From the NCBI GenBank assembly GCA_963576725.1, contig OY755236.1, forward strand, positions 69,906,379-69,970,378: a stretch of 64,000 nt of DNA, given 5' to 3'. This DNA is from Azorinus chamasolen. Taxonomy: Eukaryota > Mollusca > Bivalvia > Cardiida > Solecurtidae. Positions 9,034 through 20,605 of this stretch are shown in pieces. Position 1 is the first letter of the stretch; each line of letters starts with the position of its first letter. The position numbers and the translations under genes were made by a program. The notes beneath the pieces were generated by a model. The model was not told the DNA's origin. It saw only the letters and a program-made list of their open reading frames with translations, and searched no databases.

Positions 9034-9741
9034 AGGGATAATTAGGATTCAAACAGTTTGAAGTTGTAGCAGGTTTCAACAGACAATAATTTCAACCTGA
9101 CATAAACCTGTCAAAGCAGATTGAATCGAAAGTACATGTATCATACAGAATAAATTTATGAGTCACGAAATAATATGAGCCATGAAAACTGCACTCCTAC
9201 CTCTGTTAAAACAAAATCAAAATTCCAGGTAATATATGCGTATCCTGGATTTGATGCCAGTAATTTCCCGTCACACTACACTTCCAGTATGTGTACAGAT
9301 AAGCAAGAGCCGTTATCTCCACTAAAACACTATCCTACCGGCTCTCCAGCTCTCACCATTGAGTATGAATCATGACTGAGGGTCTATTAATAAAACAGTC
9401 ACAGGCGAACAATGTGTACAAGAGTATCGGAATTCCTTCCTCTGTGTAACACACAAGTTGAACGCATTAAAAAACTAGCAGTTTAAAAATGCAACACCAA
9501 AACTTCATTGATTTAATCCTTTAGCTTCCTGTATCAGTATGTCTGCAGTAAAAACCCTGTCAGCAAAATTTATACAAAAACACTGCTGTTAAATCAGTTG
9601 GACATTTTATGTGGTTAAGTAGTAATTCGTAATGACAACAATTTTTGGATAAGCCTGCACATTGACATAAAGGCGGAAAAGACTTATTATAAACTGCTTA
9701 ATGTCCACCCAAGGGTCGTGTATGCAACTTTTCAGTAACTT
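9034..9741. other. No recognised gene or element
   Basis: No supported exon, RNA gene or hairpin element was seen here. One 66-codon reading frame at 9175-9375 has no family resemblance and is taken as chance. Confidence 0.4.
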
Positions 9742-9933
9742 TTAAGCCTTTGAATGCTGAATGACCCATTTGTGTTATAAGTCCATTCTGAATGAAAAGC
9801 TTAAAATTGCTCGACGATTTTGAATGACAAACAGTGCAGATCCTGATCAGACAAATCCTCTAGAAGCCCTCTGATTTTGGTCAATACTGTTTGCAAATGC
9901 CAGTGCACTAATTTCCCCCATTCAAAGAGTGAA
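9742..9933 (+). repeat. TTAA-D MITE
   Basis: It starts TTAAGCCTTTGAATGCTGAA. The hairpin GACAAACAGTGCAGATCC ... CAATACTGTTTGC follows, and the end is CCCATTCAAAGAGTGAA. Confidence 0.65.
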
Positions 9934-10011
9934 CCTCAAGTTTACTCCAATAAGATGTCTGCTTCAAGTGATTTGTCATTCAGACCTCAATAGAAAATAA
10001 CCTTGTTTATT

Positions 10012-10262
10012 AGGGCCATGCATTGAAAATGCAGGAGCCCTATAGGAATCACATTTTCTGTCCGTCCGTCCATTTGTCCATCCGTCAACACTTTTGATGT
10101 GACGCGATAACTCAAAACAGTACTTCACATATTTGTTTCATATTAAGGGCATAATTATGCTTAGTAATATCAGAGGGAGATGCCTATTAGATTTTGGGTT
10201 GAATCAGATCACTATGTCTAGAGTTATCTGCCCTTGATTACAGGGTCCTCTATGACTGAGTC
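10012..10262 (+). repeat. Fragment of a Helentron-like element
   Basis: A TAGGGCCATGCATTGAAAAT opening is followed by TCCGTCCGTCC and phrases such as GATAACTCAAAACAG, as in other tandem-core elements of the window. The end is not clear. Confidence 0.4.
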
Positions 10263-10439
10263 AGTTTTCTAGTTATTTATATATTTATAGTTATAATCTC
10301 AATTCATATATATGAGAAATTTTATTTTGATCCCATGCAATTGATCTGGATCCTGTTCTAGAGTTTAATCTTTTTTATAGCCATTCAAAACAAAGTTTCC
10401 TGAACAGACCTCCTAAACCTTGCACAGTGCAATGTGACC

Positions 10440-11005
10440 AGGCCTAGTAAAATCAAAGCATTGCAGACGCTGCAGTATTCTTTGCATGGCATCAATGTGT
10501 TGAACATCAAATTTCGGATATCAAATAAGTTCACTTTGGAATGAAATTGAGTATCTATAAGGGAAAGAATTAACACACTTTCCCGTGGTGATTACCTAAT
10601 CGCTTGCATAAGGTCATCAGACATGGACTTCTTTATTCATTGAGTAACTGCCTCTGGGAGAATATTTTCATTCATATTATGATCATGTGATTTCGTCATA
10701 TGACTGATATTTGTATATTCGTGCGCCCTTCATACGCATTGCTATATTTTGTGGATTTTTTTGCACATACTAAGCCGAAGCTTATGTTACGACACATTTC
10801 CATGTCAGAAATAGTACATGTATACCATGATTGGTTCCGGATGCCATGTTATTAAACGCCTTTTGTATACATTGAATGCAGGTCAATAAATTGCACTAGA
10901 CTGTTATGCAGAATGGCAGTTGTCAGGTAGGCGAGTTCACCATGGGTTCAGTGGTGGAACACACTTTGTATTCATTGCTTCGCAAAGAATACAAAAAGTA
11001 CCTAG
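10440..11005 (+). repeat. Dispersed unclassified repeat, copy 1
   Basis: About 570 bp match 41078-41720 in the same orientation. Shared stretches include AATCAAAGCATTGCAG, TCGCTTGCATAAGGTCATC, CTATATTTTGTGGA, CATGTCAGAAATAGTA and CGCAAAGAATACAA. No long reading frame, terminal repeat or hairpin was found, so the class is unknown. Confidence 0.65.
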
Positions 11006-11119
11006 TTATAGTCTACTTTCAGTCAGAATGACTGCTCAGCCTACTGTACCTTTACTCCCCTGGTCATTGAGCCATATGTCTACAATATTGAACACTGCTA
11101 ACACTGAAAAGCATCTCTG

Positions 11120-11215
11120 AAATTTCGAGCTGGTCCAGCCGGAATTCAATCCCCGAACCCCTGGGTTTTCAGCTCAACACTCAACCACAAAGCCACCACC
11201 AATGAGTGATACTAC
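11120..11215 (-). repeat. tRNA-like SINE head (minus strand)
   Basis: On the minus strand, GGCTTTGTGGTTGAGTG resembles an RNA polymerase III A box and GGGGATTGAATTCC a B box, about 45 bases apart. The acceptor stem does not close well, so a SINE fragment is preferred over a functional tRNA gene. Confidence 0.45.
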
Positions 11216-11488
11216 CTGTATGTGAATATTATCCAGTCACCAGGCTTCTCTAGTGACATAATAAAGGGGGTGCAAATAAACTTAGGTTTATTAGGCTACT
11301 TCCGGTAGTAGAAGGTTTATTAGGTTAGTAGATAGGCGGAATGATTCTATAACCATGGAACTATTTTAATTTTCTGTAAACATGCATGAACATGTTGACT
11401 GAATAGATCTAACAGAAAATTCACCAATATAATTATTCAAATAAGAAAAAAAGATGAAAACATAAAAAAAAAAAATGGTTATACATGT

Positions 11489-11582
11489 AGCTGGATTCGA
11501 ACCCGCGCCGGATTCTACCAAAGCCAAATTTGATCTCTCTAGAGACGTTGTGCTTACCGATTAAGCCACTGAGGCCACATAC
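11489..11582 (-). repeat. tRNA-like sequence or SINE head (minus strand)
   Basis: On the minus strand, GTGGCCTCAGTGGCTTAATC plus GGTAAGCAC looks like an A box, and CGCGGGTTCGAATCCAGC contains a textbook B box. The T stem and acceptor stem have mismatches, so this is more likely a tRNA pseudogene or SINE than a working tRNA. The 11216-11488 interval shows no feature. Confidence 0.45.
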
Positions 11583-12119
11583 AAAATGACCTTGATTTAT
11601 CAGTTTTATTAATTTAATTCACCGCTGGCGAAACACGTTTTTGATAAAAATCAGGGAGCAAATATTTACAGATAAATAGTAAATGTTTTCTTTTCACTCT
11701 CATAATAATTTGATTGATAAGCTCTTACAGTGGCAGTGATTGTTATAGACCTTAATATAGATCTAGGCTGTTCAGTACCATCGATTTATGAGTGACGTTA
11801 GCCCTATCTAAAAATAGAAACCGAGACGACGGAACTCAAATTTGACCAGAGAGCCTCCAGGAGAATATTATCATGTCTGTTTGAATTAACATATCGACTC
11901 TCGATTCAAATGATCTTATTTTTCAAATTCAACCACGCTTTCCCCTCTTGTAATGTAAGTATCGAAACTATTTTCCTCTGCGGTAGCTCATTATTTACGT
12001 CTCTAGAATGGAAATGAAAAGGGAGGTCCGTTGATCGAAAAACCGCATTTTCAATGCAAATTATTTCAATATTCGTATGTTTTATGAGTCTATGAAAAAA
12101 GATATAACTAAATTGACTG

Positions 12120-12275
12120 GATAAATAGAATAATAAGTTAGTGCCGTAGATGGGATGCCTTTATCCGACTCGGAGAGAAAACAGTTGAGGCTCGGCAAGC
12201 CTCGCCTCAACGTTTTCTCCCCTCGTCGGATAAAGCGTCCCATCTACGGCACTAACCTATTATTCTCTATATATC
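12120..12275. repeat. Long foldback (near-perfect hairpin), unclassified
   Basis: The left arm GAATAATAAGTTAGTGCCGT ... pairs with the right arm ... ACGGCACTAACCTATTATTC over about 60 bp with few mismatches. The short loop region (GGCTCGGCAAGCC) is itself palindromic. No TTAA or CAGTA ends are present, so it is unlike the MITE sets of the window. The 11583-12119 interval shows nothing recognised. Confidence 0.7.
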
Positions 12276-12394
12276 TCCAGAAGTTTATGTAAAGCTCCCT
12301 ATGTGTACATGCTTCACATATTTGTTTTATATCAAAGTCACAAAATTTTGAAACATTCATTACTGTAACTACCCTAAATACTTGACAAACAAAA

Positions 12395-12490
12395 TGTAGT
12401 TGTAGGCAAATAATGTAGACCCAGATCAAATGGTTCCTGGTGGAGTTGTTTGATCAGGGTCTACACTATTTGCTAATATGTCAGTTATCA
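12395..12490. repeat. Hairpin of the GTAGACCCAGATCAAA type
   Basis: GCAAATAATGTAGACCCAG ... CAGGGTCTACACTATTTGC forms a hairpin like that at 43376-43445. Terminal repeats were not clear. Confidence 0.45.
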
Positions 12491-12669
12491 GCTAGCTAGA
12501 TGCTGTTGACTGTTTTGTCATATAAACCAGATGACAGCTGTTACTCATTTATATTGCTGTATTCAATCTGAATTACATGTACTAATTAATTTACAAAGAA
12601 ATAAAATCATTATTACTGTATTCAATCTGATTTACAAATTTATTAAGAAAACCAGTTTCATTATGTGTG

Positions 12670-12884
12670 ACCCCTTCAAAGATGGAATCCATTCAGTACG
12701 AAAGTTATAATTTGTATGGAGGAGTTTGATTGACAAACAGTGCAGACCCTGATCAGAACAGATCTGTCAAATTCCATTAGCAAACAGTAGACCCTGATCA
12801 GACTGCTCCTATAGGAGCTGTTTGATCAGGGTCTACTCAGTTTGCAAATGTGTGAAAAGGCATTCATATATATGAAAGAAAGGG
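12670..12884 (-). repeat. Truncated TTAA-D fused to truncated TTAA-A
   Basis: A TTAA-D fragment (GTTTGATTGACAAACAGTGC) stops in mid-hairpin and passes into the right part of a reverse TTAA-A (CAGATCTGTCAAATTCCATT, hairpin, GAAAGAAAGGGTTAA). Confidence 0.5.
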
Positions 12885-13730
12885 TTAATTGCTATAGGGG
12901 TTGTACCACATGTGTACAGTTAACAATCTTGCAATTTCAGCCTGGGATTTCGTACAGAAACTATTTGCTGATCACAGGCAGATAGGTGTTAAATTTCACA
13001 TTTTATGTTCCACAAACATTTGATATTAGGTTCATACAGTGAAGGTGGTAGGCTATCTACAAACTCTTTGTAACAAAAATTTGTAATATTTTCACATTCT
13101 ATATATGTACTTCACATATTTTTATAAACATTAAGTTGTAATTGAAAAAACAACAACTTTCTGCTTTTTTGGCAGACGCAATGCTAGGAAATACTGCTAA
13201 CCACTTAAAATGTTTTATATTTAAGTCCAATTTGGACCAGAAACAATTTATTTTAAGAGTGGGTATGGAAAAGGCATTTTATCTAGCACAATAATAATTG
13301 CATATCATGGAATTCAAATTACTACATGTATACATGTAAGTTGATAGTCATTTGTAAGAAGCTGGTGATTTGATAGAAAACTGAAGAAAACAATAAACAT
13401 ATTAATATAAGCTTGCAATTCATCACTATGAAACAATACTCTCTTAGCCTTGCATGTAATTTTTTGTCCCGGGTGTGCTCATTATTAAAGGTCACCCTGG
13501 AGCAGTAACTTTGGGTTGAAATGTTCTCTTCATGTTCTGAGAATGCTTCTGTGTCCATGTTGACAGTGGGACTACATATTGACAATTATATCAGGGCTCC
13601 AATCATCCACCATATTCCTAGACTTGTAACTCAAAAATATTCCAAAACATGTTGTTGTGTTTCCCACCAAGCAATTTCGTTAGTAGTGATACTGAGAATG
13701 TGTGAGAGACTGTGGAGACAGCATCACAAA
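12885..13730. other. No recognised gene or element
   Basis: Two opposed small reading frames (13322-13585 minus and 13521-13787 plus) show no family features. No repeat of the sets described elsewhere was seen. Confidence 0.35.
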
Positions 13731-13938
13731 TACAGTAAAACCCCTCTAAACCGGAATTCTAGTGGAGAAGAATGTAGATACTTTTAGACAGGTGGCTGCT
13801 TAATGCAGGGTGAAAGTCATACAGAAAGCTCCTAGAGGAGCTTTCTGTATGACTTTCACCCTGCATTAAGCTGCCACCTGTATCCAAGACCACTATTTAT
13901 GCTAAATTTAGCGTCCGGTTTAGAGGGGTTTCACTGTA
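13731..13938. repeat. TA-1 MITE, complete (208 bp)
   Basis: TA at both edges. The ends are CAGTAAAACCCCTCTAAACC and its mirror GGTTTAGAGGGGTTTCACTG. The hairpin arms (ACAGGTGGCTGCTTAATGC...) are about 48 bp and nearly perfect, with the tip AAAGCTCCTAGAGGAGCTTT. Confidence 0.88.
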
Positions 13939-14906
13939 TACTTTGTACTTGCTGTTCAGTCTCACTTGCAGAACATGCACCTAGAATATGTGCACTACAA
14001 AATACCTGCCTTCTGTCATCACAGGGAAAACAGTATGTGTATATTACAATATAACAATAAACTGTAAGTAGAGATGAAACAGGAATTTATACCAGATACT
14101 TCACAGGTTTCCTCTCATTTCCAAACATGGTAAACTAGCGCAACAATAGAAGCTGATTAGAGTTTACACTGTGTACTAGTTAAAGATGTATTATGCGCAT
14201 TTTTCATATTAATCAATCAACACCAGAAGCTGTACACATACACATACAATGAAAATAATGCTTACAACCCATTTTCCAAAGGATATATTTGTTCAGCTAA
14301 ATATTATCGCTATACGGATACTGCTATATTCTTTAAAAGGAGCCTCCTTTTTAGAAATGGGGATTTTGTACGGAAATCAGAGGACATCTTCGGCCAAGTT
14401 CTGAATGACTCCAAGTCTATTTTGGAAAAACACTTTGAATATTAATTAGGTTGTTACCACCTGTACAATGGCTGACACTGGTTGTTGGCCTATATATATA
14501 TGATTATTTCCTGTATGTAAATTTGAATCTTATGACTGATTCCGGCCAATGGCTAATGCTGGTCCGTTTGTTTTCTTAGCAATCCATTTTTCTAATTTTT
14601 TTGACACAAACGACCATTTACTAACCGTGCTGTTTAGTGTTAAATAAGTATTAAGGTACATAGATTCCAATTCTGAAGTCAGTTTGAAACAAAAAATTTG
14701 CAGAAATTTACATAGATGCTTTACACTGGGTATGGCAGAAACTGTAAAATCAGATCTATATAATTCCCTACGCAAACAGCATACCCAGACCAGACAGCTC
14801 TATCTGATTTTGCCTATGAGGTAAAGGAATATTGGGTAAGACTTGGAGTATTGAAATAACATTTCATACATGTATATATAAATGATTTCACTTTGAAAAT
14901 TCAGCA

Positions 14907-15118
14907 TTAACCCTTTGAGTGCAGGATACATGTGTACTGGCTTTTTAAAAAGTGCAGACCCAGATCAGAGGACTCTTAGAAGAATCCACTTGATCAGGGT
15001 CTGTACTGTTTGTTACTCAAAATCCTCTCACAAAGTTAACACTTTCATACTGTACTGTGTGGGCTAGACTGATAAACAATGATGGACCATTCCATATTGA
15101 AATTTCAGCATTCAAAGA
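14907..15118 (-). repeat. TTAA-D MITE
   Basis: It starts TTAACCCTTTGAGTGCAGG. The hairpin AGTGCAGACCCAGATCAGAG ... GTCTGTACTGTTTGTTAC follows, and the end is TTTCAGCATTCAAAG. The bases just left (ACTTTGAAAATTCAGCA) are the end of an earlier TTAA-D copy. The 13939-14870 interval shows nothing recognised except a hairpin fragment near 14770-14830. Confidence 0.6.
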
Positions 15119-15209
15119 ACCAGATGCATGCTGTTGATTGAAGAAGACTTCATTGATCTCACAACAATAGTCTGATTAATCTAGTGAAGAGATTCTACAT
15201 TGTCTTAAC

Positions 15210-15350
15210 CAGGTACCTGAAACAGATGCCCTTTGACGCCTTTGCAAACAAAGTAGACCCAGATAGACTCATTTAGGACCCATCTGATTAAGGTCTGCTC
15301 TGTTTGCTGATAGGATTATATAGGTCTGACAATAGTTTCTGCACCATTGT
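15210..15350 (+). repeat. TTAA-B MITE fragment
   Basis: GCAAACAAAGTAGACCCAG ... GGTCTGCTCTGTTTGC hairpin plus part of the tail (TATAGGTCTGACAATAGTTT). The ends are lost. Confidence 0.5.
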
Positions 15351-15443
15351 TTGCATAGGTAGTCACATATTTGCTCCTGGCTTGCAAAATATTCTTTCTT
15401 CTGTCAGACATACATGTAATCACATTATGAAATTAACTAGTTT

Positions 15444-15627
15444 ATTTTTTATAATGACTCATGAACACATGAAATTTTGACCATAGCAGACACTGCAGAA
15501 TCATACCTATATTATCTCATAAGCAAACAACAGACCCAGATGAGACGGCTTCTATAGGAGCCATCTGATCTGGGTCTACTCTGTCTGCAAAGGCATAGAA
15601 AAACTTATTTATGGAGTAAAGGGTTAA
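15444..15627 (-). repeat. TTAA-B MITE, right part
   Basis: Part of the long arm (TTTTGACCATAGCAGACAC), a hairpin at about 15523-15590, and the end GGAGTAAAGGGTTAA. Confidence 0.65.
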
Positions 15628-16200
15628 TCATCATCTGCTCCAACTCTTGTCTGATTCATTGTTAAAGAATCAATAGGATTCTCCTTTCTTGACTATTGAC
15701 TGAGTTGCAAACAGCTGGATCCTGATCAAAGGCTGAGTTACTCGGCATATGATCTGGATCAAAACTTTTGCAATTTACTGTCATGTCACAATTAGTGGGA
15801 AAACAGCTATGCTCCTGGTATGCCTTGAGAGAGAACGCAAGAAGAATTGTTTAATGCAAATGAGAACATACATTACCTGCAAGCATCTGCATTGATCGTA
15901 TTTCTGTATTCAAGTGAAGCCTTGTGCAGGTTTAATGAAGGACGATGATGATATGGAAAAGTTTTTGCATTCTTTTCATAAAGTTTGACACTTCTCTTGA
16001 CCACTTGAATATCTTAGACCTATGCATGCAGTACTAAGAAATATGCATGCATTACTCAGAAATATGCATACAGTACTCAGAACTACAGACAACCCTGTCA
16101 AATGTACATTGTTGGTACTTATTTTGATCACACTGGAGAAGTAACTCTCATAAGTACCAGCAAAAAATCTAAAGAATATTTTACTCATTAATATTTTGTT

Positions 16201-16401
16201 TTAACCCTTTAAATATGAATGAATTGGATTCTTATAAACACCAACATTTTTGGCCATTTCAGAAACTTAGAATCAGATCTGTATTATGTCATGAGCAAAC
16301 AGAGCAGACCCTAATCAGACGACTCCCACAGGAGCTGTCTGATCTGGGTCTGCTCTGTTTGCAAACGCACAGAAAGGCGTATTCATAGAGTAAAGGGTTA
16401 A
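16201..16401 (-). repeat. TTAA-B MITE
   Basis: TTAACCCTTTAAATATGAAT at the left and AGAGTAAAGGGTTAA at the right. The hairpin GAGCAGACCCTAATCAGACG ... GGGTCTGCTCTGTTTGC is at 16295-16363. The long arm has an internal deletion. Confidence 0.75.
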
Positions 16402-16520
16402 AGATTTGAACACTCTTGTGTTGTCTACAAATGAACATTTCTCCAGACCAGCTGTTAAAGATCATTTCCACCTTAGAGATCAACATGTAGATATATTATC
16501 TGTGGCCTGCAGAGATCATA

Positions 16521-16732
16521 CTAACCCTTTCAACACTGAATTATCAGAGTGGAATAGTCTGTCAGTGTGTAACTGTAGAGTCCACTCAACATGAAAGGCT
16601 TAAACCTGCTAGAAATTTTTGAATGACAAACAGTGCAGCCCCTGATCAGAGGGCTCCCCTAGGAGCCCTCTGATCTGGGTCTACACTGTTTGCAAATGAC
16701 AGTGCATGTGTGTCCCACATTCAAAGGGTTGA
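16521..16732 (+). repeat. TTAA-D MITE
   Basis: CTAACCCTTTCAACACTGAA at the left, CCCACATTCAAAGGGTTGA at the right. The hairpin tip is GAGGGCTCCCCTAGGAGCCCTC. Confidence 0.75.
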
Positions 16733-16844
16733 AAATTATCCTCTTTGCAGATGAAACTGCTCTGATATCAAATTAGTAAAAAGACATAAGCTATACCATT
16801 TCACCCTTACCTGATCTCGTATGCATTTACAAGATTGTTTACAT

Positions 16845-16935
16845 GTTTGCGGCTGTAGAGTGGTAGAGCATTTACTTTCGGAGCCGGATGTTACGGGTTT
16901 GATCCCTGACAAACACTTCAAAAATAGTACCTGAG
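16845..16935 (+). repeat. tRNA-derived SINE fragment
   Basis: GCTGTAGAGTGGTAGAGCAT resembles an A box and GGGTTTGATCC a B box about 40 bases on. The following CTGAGTGGCCCC is not a tRNA acceptor, so a SINE head is the better reading. Confidence 0.5.
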
Positions 16936-17114
16936 TGGCCCCCTGGCTTAAACCTTTGCCTGCTAAGTGAAGTGTGAAGTGACTGGCATTTGCAAACAGC
17001 TTGGATCCAGCTGAGAGGCAGAGTAACTTTATGGGTCTTCATTGTCTATATTCAACATGTGTGAAACCTTATGATAATGGTAAAGCGTATTTCTTTTCAA
17101 AAGTCAAAAGTTAT

Positions 17115-17385
17115 TAACCCATTTAATTTTTAGCCATTTCCCTGTTCAAGATTCATGTAACAAATAATGACATCATGAATATTTATTAGCTGAATATTTA
17201 TAATGTAAACTTATCAAGGAAATATATTGCTTTGACAATAGCTGTAGAATCAGATCTATGTCATGTCAAAAGCAAGTATAGCTGACCCTGATTAGACAGC
17301 TCCTACTGGAGCCATCTGATCTGGGTGTACTCTGCTGTCAAATGTGTGAAAAGGCATGACTTTTGTATATGAGAGAAAGGTTTAA
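17115..17385 (-). repeat. TTAA-B MITE
   Basis: The left end is near TTATTAACCCATTTAA. The long arm (AATAATGACATCATGAATAT) and a hairpin at about 17270-17340 follow, and the end is GAGAAAGGTTTAA. Confidence 0.6.
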
Positions 17386-17455
17386 AATTTGCAAAAATTT
17401 AATCTACCGGGTACTTCGAAACGTGTGCCTGCTTGGTGGTTTTGACCACTACTAG

Positions 17456-17684
17456 TTAACCCATTCCGGCATATAGACGCCTTTTGATGCCTCTGTAAAA
17501 GTCACTTTGTGAAACCATTGTGATAAATAGAGCATTTTCTCGATTGGAGCAAATGCTCTATTTATCACAATGGTTTCAACACTACGCAATTCTAAAATGT
17601 TCCTTTTTAGTAGTAAATGCTCCTTTTCGGTAGATTTGTTCTAAGAGGTTGGATCTAAAAATAGCCTATACGGGAATGGGTCAA
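17456..17684 (-). repeat. TTAA-C MITE
   Basis: It begins TTAACCCATTCCGGCATATA and ends GGGAATGGGTCAA. The TTAA-C hairpin GTGATAAATAGAGCATTTTC ... GCTCTATTTATCACAATGG lies between. Confidence 0.8.
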
Positions 17685-17715
17685 ATATCTGTAAAAAGTA
17701 TAATAAATTATGCCA

Positions 17716-17953
17716 TTAACCCTTTACTCCATAAATACACCTTTGTACGCCTTTGCAAACAGAGTGGACCCAGATCAGATGGCTCCTATAGGAGCTGTCT
17801 GATCAGGATGTTCTCTGTTTGCTTATGATATAATATAGATACATGTATGATTCTACAGCATGGCCCAAACCTTCTGTCCATGTGCTATTATAACACATTA
17901 ATCTGCATGACATCATTGTTTCTTACATAAATATTCATTGAGGAAAGGGTTAA
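17716..17953 (+). repeat. TTAA-B MITE, complete
   Basis: TTAACCCTTTACTCCATAAA and AGGAAAGGGTTAA ends in TTAA. The hairpin GCAAACAGAGTGGACCCAG ... TTCTCTGTTTGC is at 17756-17822. The tail carries GACATCATTGTTTCTTAC. Confidence 0.8.
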
Positions 17954-18289
17954 AAAATATTTTTTTCTCTCTCAAAATTACTACATGTATTGCTAAAGAG
18001 ACTATTAACCCAAGTGATAATAAATGTGTCAACTGACAAATAGAATGAATTACTTTGCTCTGATTAACTCAGTAAGATTCAGTGATTAACTTGACAGTTA
18101 GATGATGAATACATGAGGAATACATATCGTATTATGAATAAGAGTAGGAATTGCAACTACAAATGTATGACTATATAGAAAAAATTGTACATGTACATGT
18201 ATGTTGATAAAATTACAAATGGGAGTATACATGTATAATGAGGCTGAGATGAATACAGTCGAATGTACATTAACTAAATGTAACTCATA

Positions 18290-18489
18290 GATATGCCTGT
18301 TAATGCCTTTGCAAGTAGAGCTGTCTGATCAGGGTCTACTCTGTTTACTTATTAAATTATATAGATCTGAGTCAACAGTTTCTGCCATGACCAGAAATAC
18401 TTTGTCAGTGGACCGTTATAAAAATTCAAGTAGTAAATATTCATGATGTCATTATTTCTCACATGAATTTTCATGAAGAAAACGGTTAA
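18290..18489 (+). repeat. TTAA-B MITE, hairpin partly deleted
   Basis: It reads TGCCTTTGCAAGTAGAG directly into CTGTCTGATCAGGGTCTAC, so most of the left hairpin arm is missing. The tail and an AACGGTTAA end are present. Confidence 0.55.
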
Positions 18490-18663
18490 ATCTTTTCACA
18501 GTGCATTTCGGAGTTTCTGGTGACCTTTATACACACATTTTGAGCCAGATGAAGTGCTGGGTCATATCAGTATCCAAATTGATTGAATATGACAGCATAA
18601 TTTTGATATGAAATTGAAGAAAACTGTACACATACAATTTATGCAGATGAAACTTATTTAGTG

Positions 18664-18877
18664 TTAACCCATTACCTGATAGAGAAACATTTTTATGCAT
18701 TTGCAGAGTAGATTATAAAGATCAGACAGTTCCAGTAAGAGCCATCTGATCAGGGTCTCCTCTGTTGGCTTATGGAATATAAGGGGTTTGATTCTACAGT
18801 TTGTGACATAGGTCCATGGTTAATATGCTATTATAAATATTTGGCCGATTAATATTCATAGGGACCTTACTTCTTAA
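18664..18877 (+). repeat. TTAA-B MITE
   Basis: It starts TTAACCCATTACCTGATAG. The hairpin and tail are recognisable, and it ends against the TTAA of the next element. Confidence 0.6.
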
Positions 18878-20158
18878 CCCTTTCCTTTTAGCTTACCTGA
18901 GCAAAGCTCAGGGTGAGCTTTTGGGAGACTTGAATGTCCGTCGTCTGTCGTCAACAATTTGCTTGTGAACACTCCAGTGGTCACAATTGTTGTCCAATAT
19001 TCATGAAACTTCGTCAGAATGAATGTCTTGATAAAATCTCGGACGAGAACGAAAGTGGGTCAAGTTGGATTAAAAACTAGGTCACCAGGTCAAATAGTAG
19101 GAAAACCTTGTGAACCCTCTAGAGGTCACATTTTTAGCCCAATTTTCATGAAACTTGGTCGGAATGATTGTCTTGATAAAATCTCGGAGGATTTTGAAAA
19201 GTGGGTTATGTGGGGTAAAAAACTAGGTCACTAGGTCAAGCAGCAGAAAAACCTTGTGAACACTCTAGTGGTCACAATTTTAATCCAATCTTAATGAAAC
19301 TTGGTCAGAATGAATGTCTTGATAAAATCTCGGACGAGTTCGAAAGTGGGTTTAGTGGGGTTAAAAACTAGGTCACTAGGTCAAACAGTATAAAAACCTT
19401 GTGAACCCTCTAGTGGTCACATTTTTTGTCCAATCTTCATGAAACTTAGTCATAATGATTGTTTTGATAACATCTCAAAGAAGTTTGAAAGTGGGTTTTG
19501 TGAGGTTAAAAACTAGGTCACTAGGTCAAATAGTAGGAAAACCTTGTGAACACTCTAGAGGTCACATTTATAGCCAAATCTTCATGAAAATTGGTCAGAA
19601 TGATTGTCCTAATAAAATCTTGGACAAGTTTGAAAGTGGGGAATAAAAAGTAGGTCACTAGGTCAAATCTTAGAAAAATTACTCTAAAGGGCACATTTTT
19701 AGTCCAATCTTCATTGGTCAGAATCATTGTCTTGATAAAATCAATATACTAAATCTTTGAAAATCTTGTTCTGCAGAACCACTGCTCATGATCCACTATC
19801 AACATTGTTCAAATATTGTCCCTAAGGTCAATATTGGCCCTACCCATGGGCTGCCCAGCAAACATCTTAAATCTATGGTAATCAGGTGAGCGATTAAGGG
19901 CCATCTTGGCCCTCTTGTTTAAGTTTATGTTAATACATTTTCATGCATTTGCAACCAAAGTAGACCCAGATCTATTGGAGCTGTCTGATCTGTGTCTGCT
20001 GTTTGCTTTATGATGGTATAATATACATGTAGATCTGATTCTACAGTCTCTGCCTGACCCAAAATGTCCTGTGTTCATAGGCCATTATAAAAAATAATCT
20101 AATTAAAATGCACGATGTCATAATTTCTCACATGAATATAGAACAGGGAAAGGGTTAA
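18874..20158 (+). repeat. TTAA-B MITE split by a Helentron-like element
   Basis: Only TTAACCCTTTCCTTT lies left of the insertion. The body resumes about 19925 (ACATTTTCATGCATTTGC), and the end is ACAGGGAAAGGGTTAA. The hairpin is short (AGACCCAGATCTATTGGAGC). Confidence 0.7.
18889..19921 (+). mobile_element. Tandem-core Helentron-like (HINE/pearl-like) element
   Basis: It opens with an AGCTTACCTGAGC-type hairpin pairing to CTCAGGGTGAGCTTT, then GTCCGTCG, then about eight core units of about 120 bp (CCTTGTGAACCCTCTAG, GTCAGAATGATTGTCTTGAT, AAAACTAGGTCACTAGGTC). It closes with GGGCCATCTTGGCCCTCTTG, a hairpin followed by CTCTTGTT. Non-autonomous Helentron-associated elements of bivalves are built this way; assignment to that group is inference. 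Confidence 0.7.
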
Positions 20159-20605
20159 CTGACTACATGTATTCATAAGGTAAAGGGTTTAAAGATAAGG
20201 GCATGTTAAGGATATATTGTAACATGACTCATGAGTATAATATACACTAGTTTTATCGGAAGCTGGCTATTGGAAATCATATGAAATTAATCATCTTCCA
20301 CAAACGATTGACCATTGTGATAAAATGGATCTTCAGACAATATCTTGAAAGTACTGAGTCAGACTGTACAAACGACATAGTAATAGTTGTGGTCAGTAAT
20401 TGCTGGTCATTCAAGTGAAATAGGAAGTCAAGTGGTATTGCTCATACGGACCCTTGCTCATAGAGATTACTGAAGTCAGGCTACACCTCGATGGTGAATG
20501 ACAAGATAGTTTACAGTGTACAAACCTCAGTCTGACAGGACTCCCACTATTTTGCAGTAGTCTTGGGACTCTTCACAACTGCTAGAAATTTTCTTATTTG
20601 GTTAA

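Noticed and set aside
11489..11582. Functional tRNA gene on the minus strand
   Set aside because: The B box is good, but the T stem and acceptor stem contain mismatches and the spacing is atypical; a SINE or pseudogene is likelier.
12941..12989. Possible exon after TTTCAG with WDFVQKLFADHRQ
   Set aside because: Short, no homology, no convincing linked exon.
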